DNA of 47,066 bases from Longimicrobiales bacterium (GTDB lineage: Bacteria > Gemmatimonadota > Gemmatimonadetes > Longimicrobiales > Gaopeijiaceae). How positions within the stretch are numbered: the first letter of the stretch is position 1; every line of letters begins with the position of its first letter. The stretch covers positions 1-47,066 of the forward strand of contig JANQDZ010000044.1 of the NCBI GenBank assembly GCA_028278645.1, read 5' to 3'. Below, in pieces: positions 34,037 to 41,562 of this stretch. Below the pieces are notes generated by a model. It had not been told where the DNA came from. It searched no databases and saw nothing but the letters and a program-made list of their open reading frames with translations. The translations under genes and the position numbers were made by a program.

Positions 34037-34405
34037 ATGCAGCGAGAGACAAAACAGAGACGAGCGATTCGCCGGGTCTTCCTGGAGTCAGGTCGTCCTC
34101 TGGTACCGGAGGAGGTCGTTGAGGGGGGAAAGCGTTTCGCCGCCACCCTCGGGATTGCCACCGTGTATCGGAATGTGAAACGGCTGGTGGAGGAGGGGTG
34201 GTTGAAAACTGTGGAGATTCCGGGGGATCCCGTCCGGTACGAGCTTGCCAGCCATCCCCACCACCACCACTTCGTTTGCCGGGACTGTGAACGGGCGTTC
34301 GACGTCCACGGTTGCCCCCAGGAGATCGATTCCCTTGCGCCCGACGGATTCCAGGTAGAGTCCCACGAAATCGTACTCTACGGCACCTGTCCCGCCTGCT
34401 GTTAA
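34037..34405 (+). CDS. Fur-family regulator, probable Zur
   Basis: Fur-superfamily repressor of about 122 residues. The winged-helix domain has IATVYRNVKRLVEEGWLK. The hinge and dimer domain follow with HPHHHHFVCRDCERAFDV and a terminal CPACC, giving the CxxC plus CxxC structural zinc site. The His cluster next to the first CxxC matches the regulatory metal region. Start ATG 34037 begins at the family's usual N terminus (RETKQRRAIRRVF); no ribosome site is clear, and a TTG at 33980 is also in frame. All nearby genes concern zinc, so Zur is more likely than iron Fur or PerR; the sequence alone does not settle it. Confidence 0.85.
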   Translation: MQRETKQRRAIRRVFLESGRPLVPEEVVEGGKRFAATLGIATVYRNVKRLVEEGWLKTVEIPGDPVRYELASHPHHHHFVCRDCERAFDVHGCPQEIDSLAPDGFQVESHEIVLYGTCPACC

Positions 34406-34461
34406 ATCTCGTCGGCCCTCCCGCGGGATCCATGTTCGTCTGCCGGCTCATTGCCAGGTCT

Positions 34462-35628
34462 TTATGACGCCCCGGCTGCCACGACCAGCCGATCGCCGGC
34501 CCGTCTCGCCCCGGCGATGTTACGGGACGCGGGTCCCAGCTCGAGCTCGGCGAGAGGACCCGAGACGTGGACGCGCGGATGCCACCGAAGCGCCGAGTCT
34601 ACGACGGGGTACCCGCAGCGCGCGCGAGGCAGAGAGGCCGAGGCGATCAACTCGTCGATCATCGATCCGCCAGGGCGGTGCGAGGCGAACCCCGTCGCGA
34701 GCAACGCGCGCTCCGCTTCGACTTCACCCTGGGTGGTGAGCCGCAGCACAAGTCCTTCACGGCGGGCAACGAGCTCTTCGACTTCGCCCTCATGCAAGAG
34801 AAGCTGATCACGTGCGATGGCTTGGCTAAGGGCGTCCCGGACTTCGGGAGGGACCGAACCTATGTGCCGTGCCTCAGTGATCAGTTTCCGGCGACGGTTG
34901 TAGTCGCCCTCCCGGTCGAAGCCTGCCATGAACTTCGGACCCAGCCAGCCTGGGTCGCTGTCGAACTGGTGCTCCCGTAGGGCGTGGCGCGACACGAGTT
35001 GAACCTGATGCCCCTCCTCCGTGAGGCGGAGCGCCGCCTGAGCCGCCGAGATGCCGCCGCCCACCACCACGACGGTTTCCGTCGACGACGGCCACCCGTC
35101 GAACCCCGGTTCAAAGAGGTGGTGGACACGAAGGTCACTTCGGGGCGCCCAATCCGGCCACTCGGGCTGTTCGCTCGCTCCGATGGCGAGTACGAGTTTG
35201 CGCCCTGTGATCTCCTGCCCACCTGAGAGTTGAACAGCGACACCATCACGATCGACGGAGCAGCTCTCTGCCCGATCCCGTATGTGGAGGTCAGCCAGCC
35301 CGAAGGTCTCCATCACCCGGGCGCAGTGGGTATTGAACAGCGAAAGGGCGGGCCTGTCGTAAGGAGGGGAAAAGAGCCCCGCCGTCCGGCTTCCGGGATC
35401 GGCGAATCGTTGGAGCGAAAATGGACTGAGGTCGATGTTATGGACCGACGGTGAGCGCAGGTGGGTCATCCCGACCGTCACGGTGCAGGCGTTCCAACGC
35501 GCTAGCAGTTTATCGCCCGGATCGACGATGCGGAGCCGCTGGGGCGCGACACCTGCTTCTCCAATCAGACGCGCGGCGATGTGTACACCGTGAATCCCAC
35601 CGCCGATCACCAACCAGTCCAGACACAT
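34462..35628 (-). CDS. FAD/NAD(P)-binding oxidoreductase, lysine/ornithine-hydroxylase-like
   Basis: Two-dinucleotide-fold flavoprotein of 388 residues. The FAD motif GGGIHG is at the N terminus (about 9-14). The NAD(P) motif VVVGGGISAAQAA is at about 188-200, and the late ATGF motif (LLATGFASHRPGG) is like those of flavin N-hydroxylases. HLRSPSVHNID after the first fold also recalls the SidA/PvdA group. No substrate is known. It is divergent from the second TonB receptor, and its predicted promoter lies under a Fur/Zur-type box, which suggests a role in zinc limitation, perhaps modifying a metal-chelating small molecule; that is speculation. The ATG has no clear ribosome site. Confidence 0.82.
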   Translation of the reverse strand: MCLDWLVIGGGIHGVHIAARLIGEAGVAPQRLRIVDPGDKLLARWNACTVTVGMTHLRSPSVHNIDLSPFSLQRFADPGSRTAGLFSPPYDRPALSLFNTHCARVMETFGLADLHIRDRAESCSVDRDGVAVQLSGGQEITGRKLVLAIGASEQPEWPDWAPRSDLRVHHLFEPGFDGWPSSTETVVVVGGGISAAQAALRLTEEGHQVQLVSRHALREHQFDSDPGWLGPKFMAGFDREGDYNRRRKLITEARHIGSVPPEVRDALSQAIARDQLLLHEGEVEELVARREGLVLRLTTQGEVEAERALLATGFASHRPGGSMIDELIASASLPRARCGYPVVDSALRWHPRVHVSGPLAELELGPASRNIAGARRAGDRLVVAAGAS

Positions 35629-35791
35629 GCGTAAATCTGCCTCTCACCTAGGCTCTTAAGTCACAATCGTTGCGATTTCGGCCACCGGCGTGGGAACGCC
35701 GGAGACCACCGAATCCAGTCCTCGGTTGGGCTCGTTCGGCGGCCGGGAGGTAGAAACTCTACAGAGGGCCGGAACCGACTGCGCAGACCCA

Positions 35792-35811
35792 AATGATATA
35801 ATCTTATCAAT
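35792..35811. promoter_or_regulatory. Fur/Zur-type box upstream of the FAD oxidoreductase
   Basis: AATGATAT-AATC-TTATCAAT follows the same 8-4-8 plan as the perfect box at 33773, with 6 of 8 arm pairs complementary. It overlaps the predicted -10 of the minus-strand promoter. Confidence 0.65.
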
Positions 35812-35822
35812 AAGGAGATCAA
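35793..35822 (-). promoter_or_regulatory. Predicted promoter of the FAD oxidoreductase gene
   Basis: On the minus strand TTGATC (35822-35817), 18-nt spacer, TATCAT (35798-35793). This repeats the TTGxxx-18-TATCAT layout of the MerC operon promoter, with the box in the same place. Confidence 0.45.
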
Positions 35823-35836
35823 GGTCGCATGAGGCC

Positions 35837-35865
35837 ATGACGGGTCCCTATTGATGTACTATTAT
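35837..35865 (+). promoter_or_regulatory. Predicted promoter of the second TonB receptor
   Basis: ATGACG (35837-35842), 17-nt spacer, TATTAT (35860-35865). The -10 lies within a weaker Fur/Zur-type box. The rest of 35629-36028, a 400-nt divergent region, holds no gene I can support; short ORFs in it lack ribosome sites and recognisable content. Confidence 0.4.
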
Positions 35866-35869
35866 CGTT
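35850..35869. promoter_or_regulatory. Weaker Fur/Zur-type box upstream of the second TonB receptor
   Basis: ATTGATGTACTATTATCGTT matches the perfect box at 33773 at 14 of 20 positions, including the TGAT and TTATC cores. Its position on the -10 of the rightward promoter supports it. Confidence 0.45.
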
Positions 35870-36028
35870 TATCCAGGGCCTTCCGGTCCGGGCGACGGAA
35901 ATGCAGGTAAAAGTAGGCCCGCACATGAGATGAGTTTCCCACTTTGGTCGCGGAACCATCTCCGGTACACGGCGTACTAGAGGTCCTTGATCAAGTCCCA
36001 CATCGTGGCAGAAACAACAGTAGGAACC

Positions 36029-38257
36029 ATGTCCATCACGTCCATCCTCCGATCAATTCTGTTTGTTCTGGCGGCGATTGGGAGCGTTGCCGGGTCTGTG
36101 TTCGGTCAGGAACCCGCCCAAGGACCTCACGTGGAGGGGCTGATCCGGGCAGCGGAAAGCGGGGAGCCGCTTGCTGGTGCCTACATCACGTTGGTGGGAT
36201 CCGGCCGGACGGCCGTCACTCACGGAGACGGGCATTTCCACATCCGGGTGCCGGGATCGCCTCCCTGGTATTTAAAAATCGAGCGTCTCGGGTATGGGAG
36301 CGTGTTGGTCCGGGTGGACAACCGCACTTCGGCCTCGCTTGTCGAGGTGTCGCTTGAGCCCGCCGCCCTGGACGTGCCCGGGCTGGTGGTGATCGGATCG
36401 ATGACGACTCGGGGCACCGACCAGGCGCCACATCCTGTCGATGTGCTAGCGGGAGAGGAGTTGCAGCGTCGCCTCCAGGAAACACTGGCCGCCACCCTTG
36501 CCGGGGAACCCGGCGTGACGGCAACAAGCATGGGGCCGGCTACGGCCCGCCCTGTCATCCGCGGTCTGAGCGGAGATAGGGTTCTCGTTCTCGATGACGG
36601 TGTGCGGGTAGGAGACGTCTCCAACAGCGGCGCCGACCACGCCACCGCAACGGACGTCTCGGCAGCCCGGCGAGTGGAGGTCCTTCGGGGTCCGGCAGCG
36701 CTCTTATACGGAGGCAATGCCCTGGGTGGAGTGGTGAACATCATCCGGGACGAAATCCCCACCGATGAGGTTCATCACTTCCATGGCACCTCCACACTGC
36801 AGGGCCGCACGGTGAACGGCGGTGTCATGGGGAGCGTGTCAGCGTTGATGCCACTGTCCGCGCGAGTGCCCGTGCGGTTCGAGTTCACGGGCCGGACCGG
36901 AGGGGACCTGGACACCCCAGAGGGGCCGCTGAAGAACACCCAAATCGACAACTGGAGCGCGGGTGCGGGATCGGCCATCCTGTCGAACTGGGGCTCGGTC
37001 GGCGCGGCCTTCCGGTACTACCAGAACAACTACGGGATTCCGGGCGGCTTCCTAGGCGGGCACACGGAGGGCGTGCGGATCGAGATGGAGCGAACCTCGA
37101 GCCGGGCGCGCCTTTCGCTGGACCAACCGGTGGGCCCCTTCCAGAGCATCCAAGGGGATGTTGCGTATACGTGGTATCGGCACACGGAGATCGAGCCACC
37201 CGACATATTGGGAACCTTCTTCAAGCGCCAGGTGATCAGCGGTGACTTGGTGGGCCGTCACAGCGGCATCACGTCTTTCACGTCAGGCGCAGTCGGGCTC
37301 CGAGGAGCGTTTGAACGCCACGACTTCGCCGGATCCCTCTCCACTCCGGACACTCGCCTCTCCACCCTGGGTCTATTCGCACTGGAGGAGGCGACCCTCG
37401 GCCCCTTCACCGTGGAAGGGGGACTGCGTTGGGATTGGGCCCGGTCGGATCCTCTGCAAAAGGACCCGGATTCGGACATCGGCGACGTGCGGGCCCGCAC
37501 CTTTCAGGCGGCTTCCGGCTCCTTCGGAGCCCTTTGGCGGGTGACCGACGGTGTGGCGCTGGGCGGTAGCCTGGCCCGGGCCTTCCGGATCCCCGATGTC
37601 GCGGAACTCTATTCCGAGGGACCACACCTGGCAGCCTACATCTACGAGGTCGGCAGCCCCGATCTCGACACCGAGGTGGGAACGGGCTTCGACCTGTTTC
37701 TGCGCCTGGGCGGAGACCACCTCAGGGCCGAGGTCACCGCGTTCCACAACCGGATATCAGGCTACATCTACCCGCGGGAGACGGGCGACACCAGCCGTGT
37801 GCAGCTCCCCATCTTCCAGTTCTCCGGCGAGGACGCACGCCTCACAGGATTCGAGGGCCTCATGGAGTGGAACCCTTGGGACGGATTGGTCCTCTCAGGG
37901 TCCACCGCCTATGTCCGCGGCAGCCTGGTGGATGATGATCTACCCCTGCCGCTTATCCCACCCCTTCAAGGAAGGGTTGCGGCCCACCTCACCAAACCGG
38001 CCTGGTTTGTCCGTATCGAGGGCGTCGCGGCCGCCCGCCAGGACCGCCTCGGGGAGTTCGAGGGCCCCACAGCGGGTTATGTCATCCTGAACGTCTCGGC
38101 CGGAGTTCGTCACACCATCAAGGGCCGCCTGAATGCCCTGACGTTGACGATGGAGAACGCTACGGACCGCATCTACAGAAACCACCTCTCCAGGGTCAAG
38201 GAAATCATGCCCGAGGCCGGGAGGGGGTTCACAATTACCTACCGCGTCGTGTTCTAA
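36029..38257 (+). CDS. TonB-dependent receptor, probable zinc or metallophore importer
   Basis: Outer-membrane receptor of 742 residues. The signal peptide ends in VFGQ (about 26). A carboxypeptidase-like domain (about 30-115) precedes the plug (about 120-240, with RPVIRGLSGDRVLVLDDGVRVGD and GPAALLYGGNALGGVVNI) and a barrel ending in Phe (TYRVVF). It resembles the receptor at 30345 but lacks its His-rich loops; only short HHFHG and GGHTEG are present. The ATG 36029 has AGGA upstream and gives a proper signal peptide; 35987 does not. The lipoprotein gene follows 73 nt later. Control by a Fur/Zur-type box is predicted. Confidence 0.9.
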   Translation: MSITSILRSILFVLAAIGSVAGSVFGQEPAQGPHVEGLIRAAESGEPLAGAYITLVGSGRTAVTHGDGHFHIRVPGSPPWYLKIERLGYGSVLVRVDNRTSASLVEVSLEPAALDVPGLVVIGSMTTRGTDQAPHPVDVLAGEELQRRLQETLAATLAGEPGVTATSMGPATARPVIRGLSGDRVLVLDDGVRVGDVSNSGADHATATDVSAARRVEVLRGPAALLYGGNALGGVVNIIRDEIPTDEVHHFHGTSTLQGRTVNGGVMGSVSALMPLSARVPVRFEFTGRTGGDLDTPEGPLKNTQIDNWSAGAGSAILSNWGSVGAAFRYYQNNYGIPGGFLGGHTEGVRIEMERTSSRARLSLDQPVGPFQSIQGDVAYTWYRHTEIEPPDILGTFFKRQVISGDLVGRHSGITSFTSGAVGLRGAFERHDFAGSLSTPDTRLSTLGLFALEEATLGPFTVEGGLRWDWARSDPLQKDPDSDIGDVRARTFQAASGSFGALWRVTDGVALGGSLARAFRIPDVAELYSEGPHLAAYIYEVGSPDLDTEVGTGFDLFLRLGGDHLRAEVTAFHNRISGYIYPRETGDTSRVQLPIFQFSGEDARLTGFEGLMEWNPWDGLVLSGSTAYVRGSLVDDDLPLPLIPPLQGRVAAHLTKPAWFVRIEGVAAARQDRLGEFEGPTAGYVILNVSAGVRHTIKGRLNALTLTMENATDRIYRNHLSRVKEIMPEAGRGFTITYRVVF

Positions 38258-38330
38258 CCTCAAGATCCCCGGGGGGACGCGACGCGGGTCTCCCACACCG
38301 GGGCTCAGGGAAGGTCCAGGAGGAGAAAGC

Positions 38331-38795
38331 ATGGAGTTGTTCAAACCAAAAGGTTGGATTGCCGCGGCGCTGGCCGGGATGATGGTACTCGGAGGCTGCG
38401 GCGATGACCCGGTGGGCCACGAGGATCACGCCGATGATGTGGAAGGCGTCGTCCTGAGGCTCAGCGGCCAGACCATCGCCACCTACGACGAAGGGGCGTG
38501 GACTGGCGAGATGGAGGTGACAGTCGGCCAGGAGACAGCCCACATCGACGTGATCTTCGTCGACCATGATGGGGATGCCGTCCAACTCGACAGCGACTTC
38601 TACCTGGAGGTGGTGATCGGGAATATGGCCATTGCCGAGTTTGAGCAGGACACTCCGGGCGAGTTCGGAGGACACCTCCACGGCGAGGCCGTGGGTGAGA
38701 CGACGGCAGTTTTCCGCCTTATGCATGGATCGGTTGGCTCGGGCCATGCCGACTTCGAGACTTCGGGAGTCCACGTGCATGTGAACGCGGCGTAG
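38331..38795 (+). CDS. His-rich lipoprotein of the zinc island, unknown function
   Basis: Lipoprotein of 154 residues. The lipobox LGGC (Cys23) is followed by GDDPVGHEDHADD. The mature part is probably beta-rich and contains VDHDGD, FGGHLHGE, LMHGSVGSGHADF and a terminal VHVHVN, all possible metal ligands. AGGAGGAG lies just before the ATG. It follows the second TonB receptor on the same strand and probably shares its transcript. I do not recognise the family. A surface or periplasmic zinc-binding partner of the receptor is a reasonable guess. Confidence 0.75.
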   Translation: MELFKPKGWIAAALAGMMVLGGCGDDPVGHEDHADDVEGVVLRLSGQTIATYDEGAWTGEMEVTVGQETAHIDVIFVDHDGDAVQLDSDFYLEVVIGNMAIAEFEQDTPGEFGGHLHGEAVGETTAVFRLMHGSVGSGHADFETSGVHVHVNAA

Positions 38796-38821
38796 ACCTT
38801 GGGAGTCAGGAAATCCCAGCG

Positions 38822-38864
38822 CCGAACCCGCGCCTCGTCCGTGGCGGGCGGGGCACGGGTTCGG
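38822..38864. terminator. 9-bp perfect inverted repeat after the lipoprotein
   Basis: CCGAACCCG and CGGGTTCGG pair across a 25-nt GC-rich loop, between the lipoprotein (+) and the convergent propeller gene (-). There is no T-tract, so termination is possible but unproven. The remainder of 38796-39082 shows no gene. Confidence 0.4.
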
Positions 38865-39082
38865 TGAGGTGGTAGCGAGGGGACCTGCGGGGCCTCCGGA
38901 CTAAAGAAGCGTTTCAGTTGAAACGAGTGGCCGGGATGGTAACGGCGCGAAACGATCCGGATGAACCTCCGCGAGGCGTCCTTGACAGGTTGGCTCTTCC
39001 CATGGAAGACCGTCGAGCAAAGGCCAGGCAAAACGTCCGTTTGTGAAACGGGCACTCGAAAACTGAATACCGGAGCCCCCCC

Positions 39083-40429
39083 CTAGCCCCCGCACTCCGA
39101 AAACGGGATCGGAAACCCTTCCAAGACCTGGCCTCCGAAGGAATCAAGGTGGGTTGCCCAGATCCTCCCAAGACCGGCGGTTCGAAGACGGCCGCCTGGT
39201 CGAGGGATTTCTACGGCACCGAGGAAACCTCGGCTCTCCAGGCCAAAAACCAGAAGGCTTAGGCTCACGCCGAGGATGTTTGCCGAGGGGTCCCACGGAG
39301 CCACGAGCAGACACCTGCCCGAAAGACCCAACCAACCGATCTCAGGGTCGGTTTCGGAAAAAGGGATCATCTGGAGTAGGTCGTCCGTCCAGGAATTCCG
39401 GTCCGCTTCGGTCCACTGACGGTCCTCCCATCGGGAATCGCCAAGGCGGATCGAATCCCGGACGAAGATCCAATCCAGTTTCCGAACCTTGGATTCTTCA
39501 CTCATCGGCTCGGGACCGGAACCCCAACTCACAACGAGAGTCGTGTCACCCTCCGACCCGAATGCGACGATCCTCCGTTTCCGATCGTGGGATGTGACCA
39601 GGGTTCCGTCTCGTCCAACCCAGTGATCCCTGGGACCCGAGACCACCTGCCAAAAAGGGGGCGCGTTTTGGCGCTGTGCTTCGACCTTGGTACTCGGGGG
39701 GCCTTCCAGAACGGCGAGGGTGTCGACTTCGGTGAAGTCGAGGGAATACCGTATCACGATCTCGTCGGGCACAAATCCGGACGAATATGTGGGATCATCG
39801 TACCAGAGGGTTTCGTCAGGGCGTGTCGAGTGGAGAAAATGGCCGGATCCGTACTCGCTGATCCGATCGGTGAGATCTTCGGCCAGTGGGACGTGGTATT
39901 CCTTTTCCCGGGAGACCGGGAGGCGAAACATGAGCTTGTTCCAATCCCCGTCCGTTGGTGGGGGTGTACTCCGGACGAACAGACCGGTCGAGTCGAAGAC
40001 ACTGAGCACTTTGTTGGGGCCTAACGACCAAACCACCATTTGACCCCCCACGGCGGTGAGGCCGAATGGGTGAAGCAACTCCGACTGGCCTTCTCCTCGC
40101 CTGCTGAGGGAACGGATATGTCGACCATCGGGATGGAACAGCCGGATCCGTCCGTCCCCTCGGTCCAGGACGGCTAGCTTCCCGTCGTCGAAGAGCGAAA
40201 CATCGGCCAGGTGCAGGATGTCGTGGTCCAACTCGCCGATGCCCACGGCAGCGGAGAGAATGGTAGGCTCGACGGTGGCCAGGAGCGTCCGAGGAGATGA
40301 AACCAGGTGGACCCGACCGTCTTCCGGAATGGAAACCTGACCGGCCCATGGATCCTGCTCCGCGGTTCTCGCGTCCCCGCAGGAAAGACTGAATGATGCG
40401 CAGACAATCGCCACGAATCTCGTGTTCAT
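39083..40429 (-). CDS. 6-bladed beta-propeller lipoprotein
   Basis: Exported protein of 448 residues with a short signal peptide and a likely lipobox (SLSC, Cys17). The body has NHL/6-bladed-propeller style repeats (DDGKLAVLDRGDGRIRLFHPDGRHIRSL, FDSTGLFVRS, VGRDGTLVTSH). This family is abundant in Gemmatimonadota and Bacteroidota, usually without known ligands. It has no operon partner; the gene is divergent from rplU and convergent with the zinc-island lipoprotein. Confidence 0.78.
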   Translation of the reverse strand: MNTRFVAIVCASFSLSCGDARTAEQDPWAGQVSIPEDGRVHLVSSPRTLLATVEPTILSAAVGIGELDHDILHLADVSLFDDGKLAVLDRGDGRIRLFHPDGRHIRSLSRRGEGQSELLHPFGLTAVGGQMVVWSLGPNKVLSVFDSTGLFVRSTPPPTDGDWNKLMFRLPVSREKEYHVPLAEDLTDRISEYGSGHFLHSTRPDETLWYDDPTYSSGFVPDEIVIRYSLDFTEVDTLAVLEGPPSTKVEAQRQNAPPFWQVVSGPRDHWVGRDGTLVTSHDRKRRIVAFGSEGDTTLVVSWGSGPEPMSEESKVRKLDWIFVRDSIRLGDSRWEDRQWTEADRNSWTDDLLQMIPFSETDPEIGWLGLSGRCLLVAPWDPSANILGVSLSLLVFGLESRGFLGAVEIPRPGGRLRTAGLGRIWATHLDSFGGQVLEGFPIPFSECGG

Positions 40430-40693
40430 GTCACCGCCCGTTTGAAAGGTCAGGATGAAGAGCCACTGTGCCGGATCCGTCTGATACCCCCCCTTTTAAT
40501 CAAAACACCCTTCCTGTTCCCCGGCCATGGCTGAATGGGACGGATCTGCCCCGAGACTTGATATGTTGTGCCATTTGCGGAGCCGGAACTTCTCCGAGGC
40601 GTTTCCGGAGCGATCGGATCGAAGGTCCGTGTACGGCGGATGCGGGAGCCGCAGGGGAGGCACGCCGGTCGCCTCCTTCGGCCCCTCCCGGGG

Positions 40694-40721
40694 TTGACCA
40701 AAAGGCCCGTTTCCATACCTT
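40694..40721 (+). promoter_or_regulatory. Possible rplU promoter
   Basis: TTGACC (40694-40699), 16-nt spacer, TACCTT (40716-40721). It lies 45 nt before the rplU start. The rest of 40430-40693 shows no gene or clear structure. Confidence 0.4.
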
Positions 40722-40766
40722 TTACAGGCTATAGGTTTAGCACTGATATTCTGACTTGAGGGTCTT

Positions 40767-41078
40767 ATGTACGCGGTGTTTCGGACGGGCGGAAAACAGT
40801 TTCGGGCAGAGCCGGGCAAGAAGATCCGGATCCCGACAATGGAAGTCGAGCCCGGCAAATCCGTCACTTTCGACGACATCCTCCTGGCGTCGGACGGCAA
40901 GGACGTCCAGGTAGGGGTTCCCACGGTGAAGGGCGCCAAAGTGAAAGCCGAGGTCGTACGCCACGGCCGGGACAAAAAGATTATCGTTTTTAAGCGGAAG
41001 CGGCGGAAGGGTTTTCGTCGGAAGCAGGGCCACCGCCAGGGATACACTGAAATTCGGGTTGACGAAATCCTCGTCTGA
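40767..41078 (+). CDS. rplU: Ribosomal protein bL21
   Basis: Large-subunit ribosomal protein of 103 residues, the family's normal length. It begins MYAVFRTGGKQFRAEPGKKI and contains the basic KRKRRKGFRRKQGHRQ region that contacts 23S rRNA. TTGAGGG lies 5 nt before the ATG. It is followed by rpmA, the usual arrangement. Confidence 0.98.
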   Translation: MYAVFRTGGKQFRAEPGKKIRIPTMEVEPGKSVTFDDILLASDGKDVQVGVPTVKGAKVKAEVVRHGRDKKIIVFKRKRRKGFRRKQGHRQGYTEIRVDEILV

Positions 41079-41084
41079 TCCCCG

Positions 41085-41099
41085 CTGGCTATAAGCCAG
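41085..41099. other. Hairpin between rplU and rpmA
   Basis: CTGGCT-ATA-AGCCAG forms a perfect 6-bp stem with a 3-nt loop in the 42-nt gap. It could mark an RNA processing site or modulate rpmA expression; no T-tract follows. Confidence 0.45.
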
Positions 41100-41120
41100 A
41101 CGGTTCATTTGGGGGCAACG

Positions 41121-41375
41121 ATGGCACATAAAAAGGGTGTAGGCTCCAGCCGAAATGGTCGTGACAGTAACGCGAAGCGTCTTGGCGTGAAGCGTTTCGG
41201 TGGGGAGCAGGTTCGAGCTGGCGGCATCATCGTCCGGCAGCGCGGTACGAAATTCCACCCCGGCCGGAACGTCGGTCGCGGCGGTGACGACACTCTCTTC
41301 GCCACGGCTGACGGTGTGGTGACCTTCGAGAGACGGGCCAACCGTCAATTGGTTTCGGTCTATCCGGTAGAGTAA
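41121..41375 (+). CDS. rpmA: Ribosomal protein bL27
   Basis: Large-subunit protein of 84 residues near the peptidyl-transferase centre. It starts [20 protein letters not shown], without the N-terminal cleavage extension found in Firmicutes. The ATG at 41121 is preferred over an in-frame TTG at 41109 because the family begins MAHKKG; GGGGG lies just upstream. Confidence 0.98.
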   Translation: MAHKKGVGSSRNGRDSNAKRLGVKRFGGEQVRAGGIIVRQRGTKFHPGRNVGRGGDDTLFATADGVVTFERRANRQLVSVYPVE

Positions 41376-41394
41376 GTCACTCCCTTTGCCCGCC

Positions 41395-41431
41395 AGGTCC
41401 GACCCTGCTGGAGAGTAGGGCGGACCTTTTT
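41395..41431 (+). terminator. Intrinsic terminator of rplU-rpmA
   Basis: AGGTCCG pairs with CGGACCT, with an inner ACCCT/AGGG stem, followed by TTTTT. It lies 20 nt after the rpmA stop. Positions 41432-41562 show no gene. Confidence 0.85.
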
Positions 41432-41562
41432 GCATCAGCGTCGGTAGCACAGACAAACGAAAACGACTCGACGCGCTCTCCGCGGGCAGATTTCCTCCCA
41501 AATGCATCTTTTGGGTTCGGGAACCCGTATAGGGGAGAGTTTGAGTTTGGAGTGTTTTTGGA

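Noticed and set aside
35656-36001. Two 60-residue ORFs on the minus strand between the FAD gene and TonB receptor
   Set aside because: They lie over predicted promoters and boxes and have no ribosome sites or recognisable content.
24204-38795. Horizontally acquired genomic island
   Set aside because: No integrase, tRNA end, flanking direct repeat or obvious base-composition break was seen; island is used here only for gene content.
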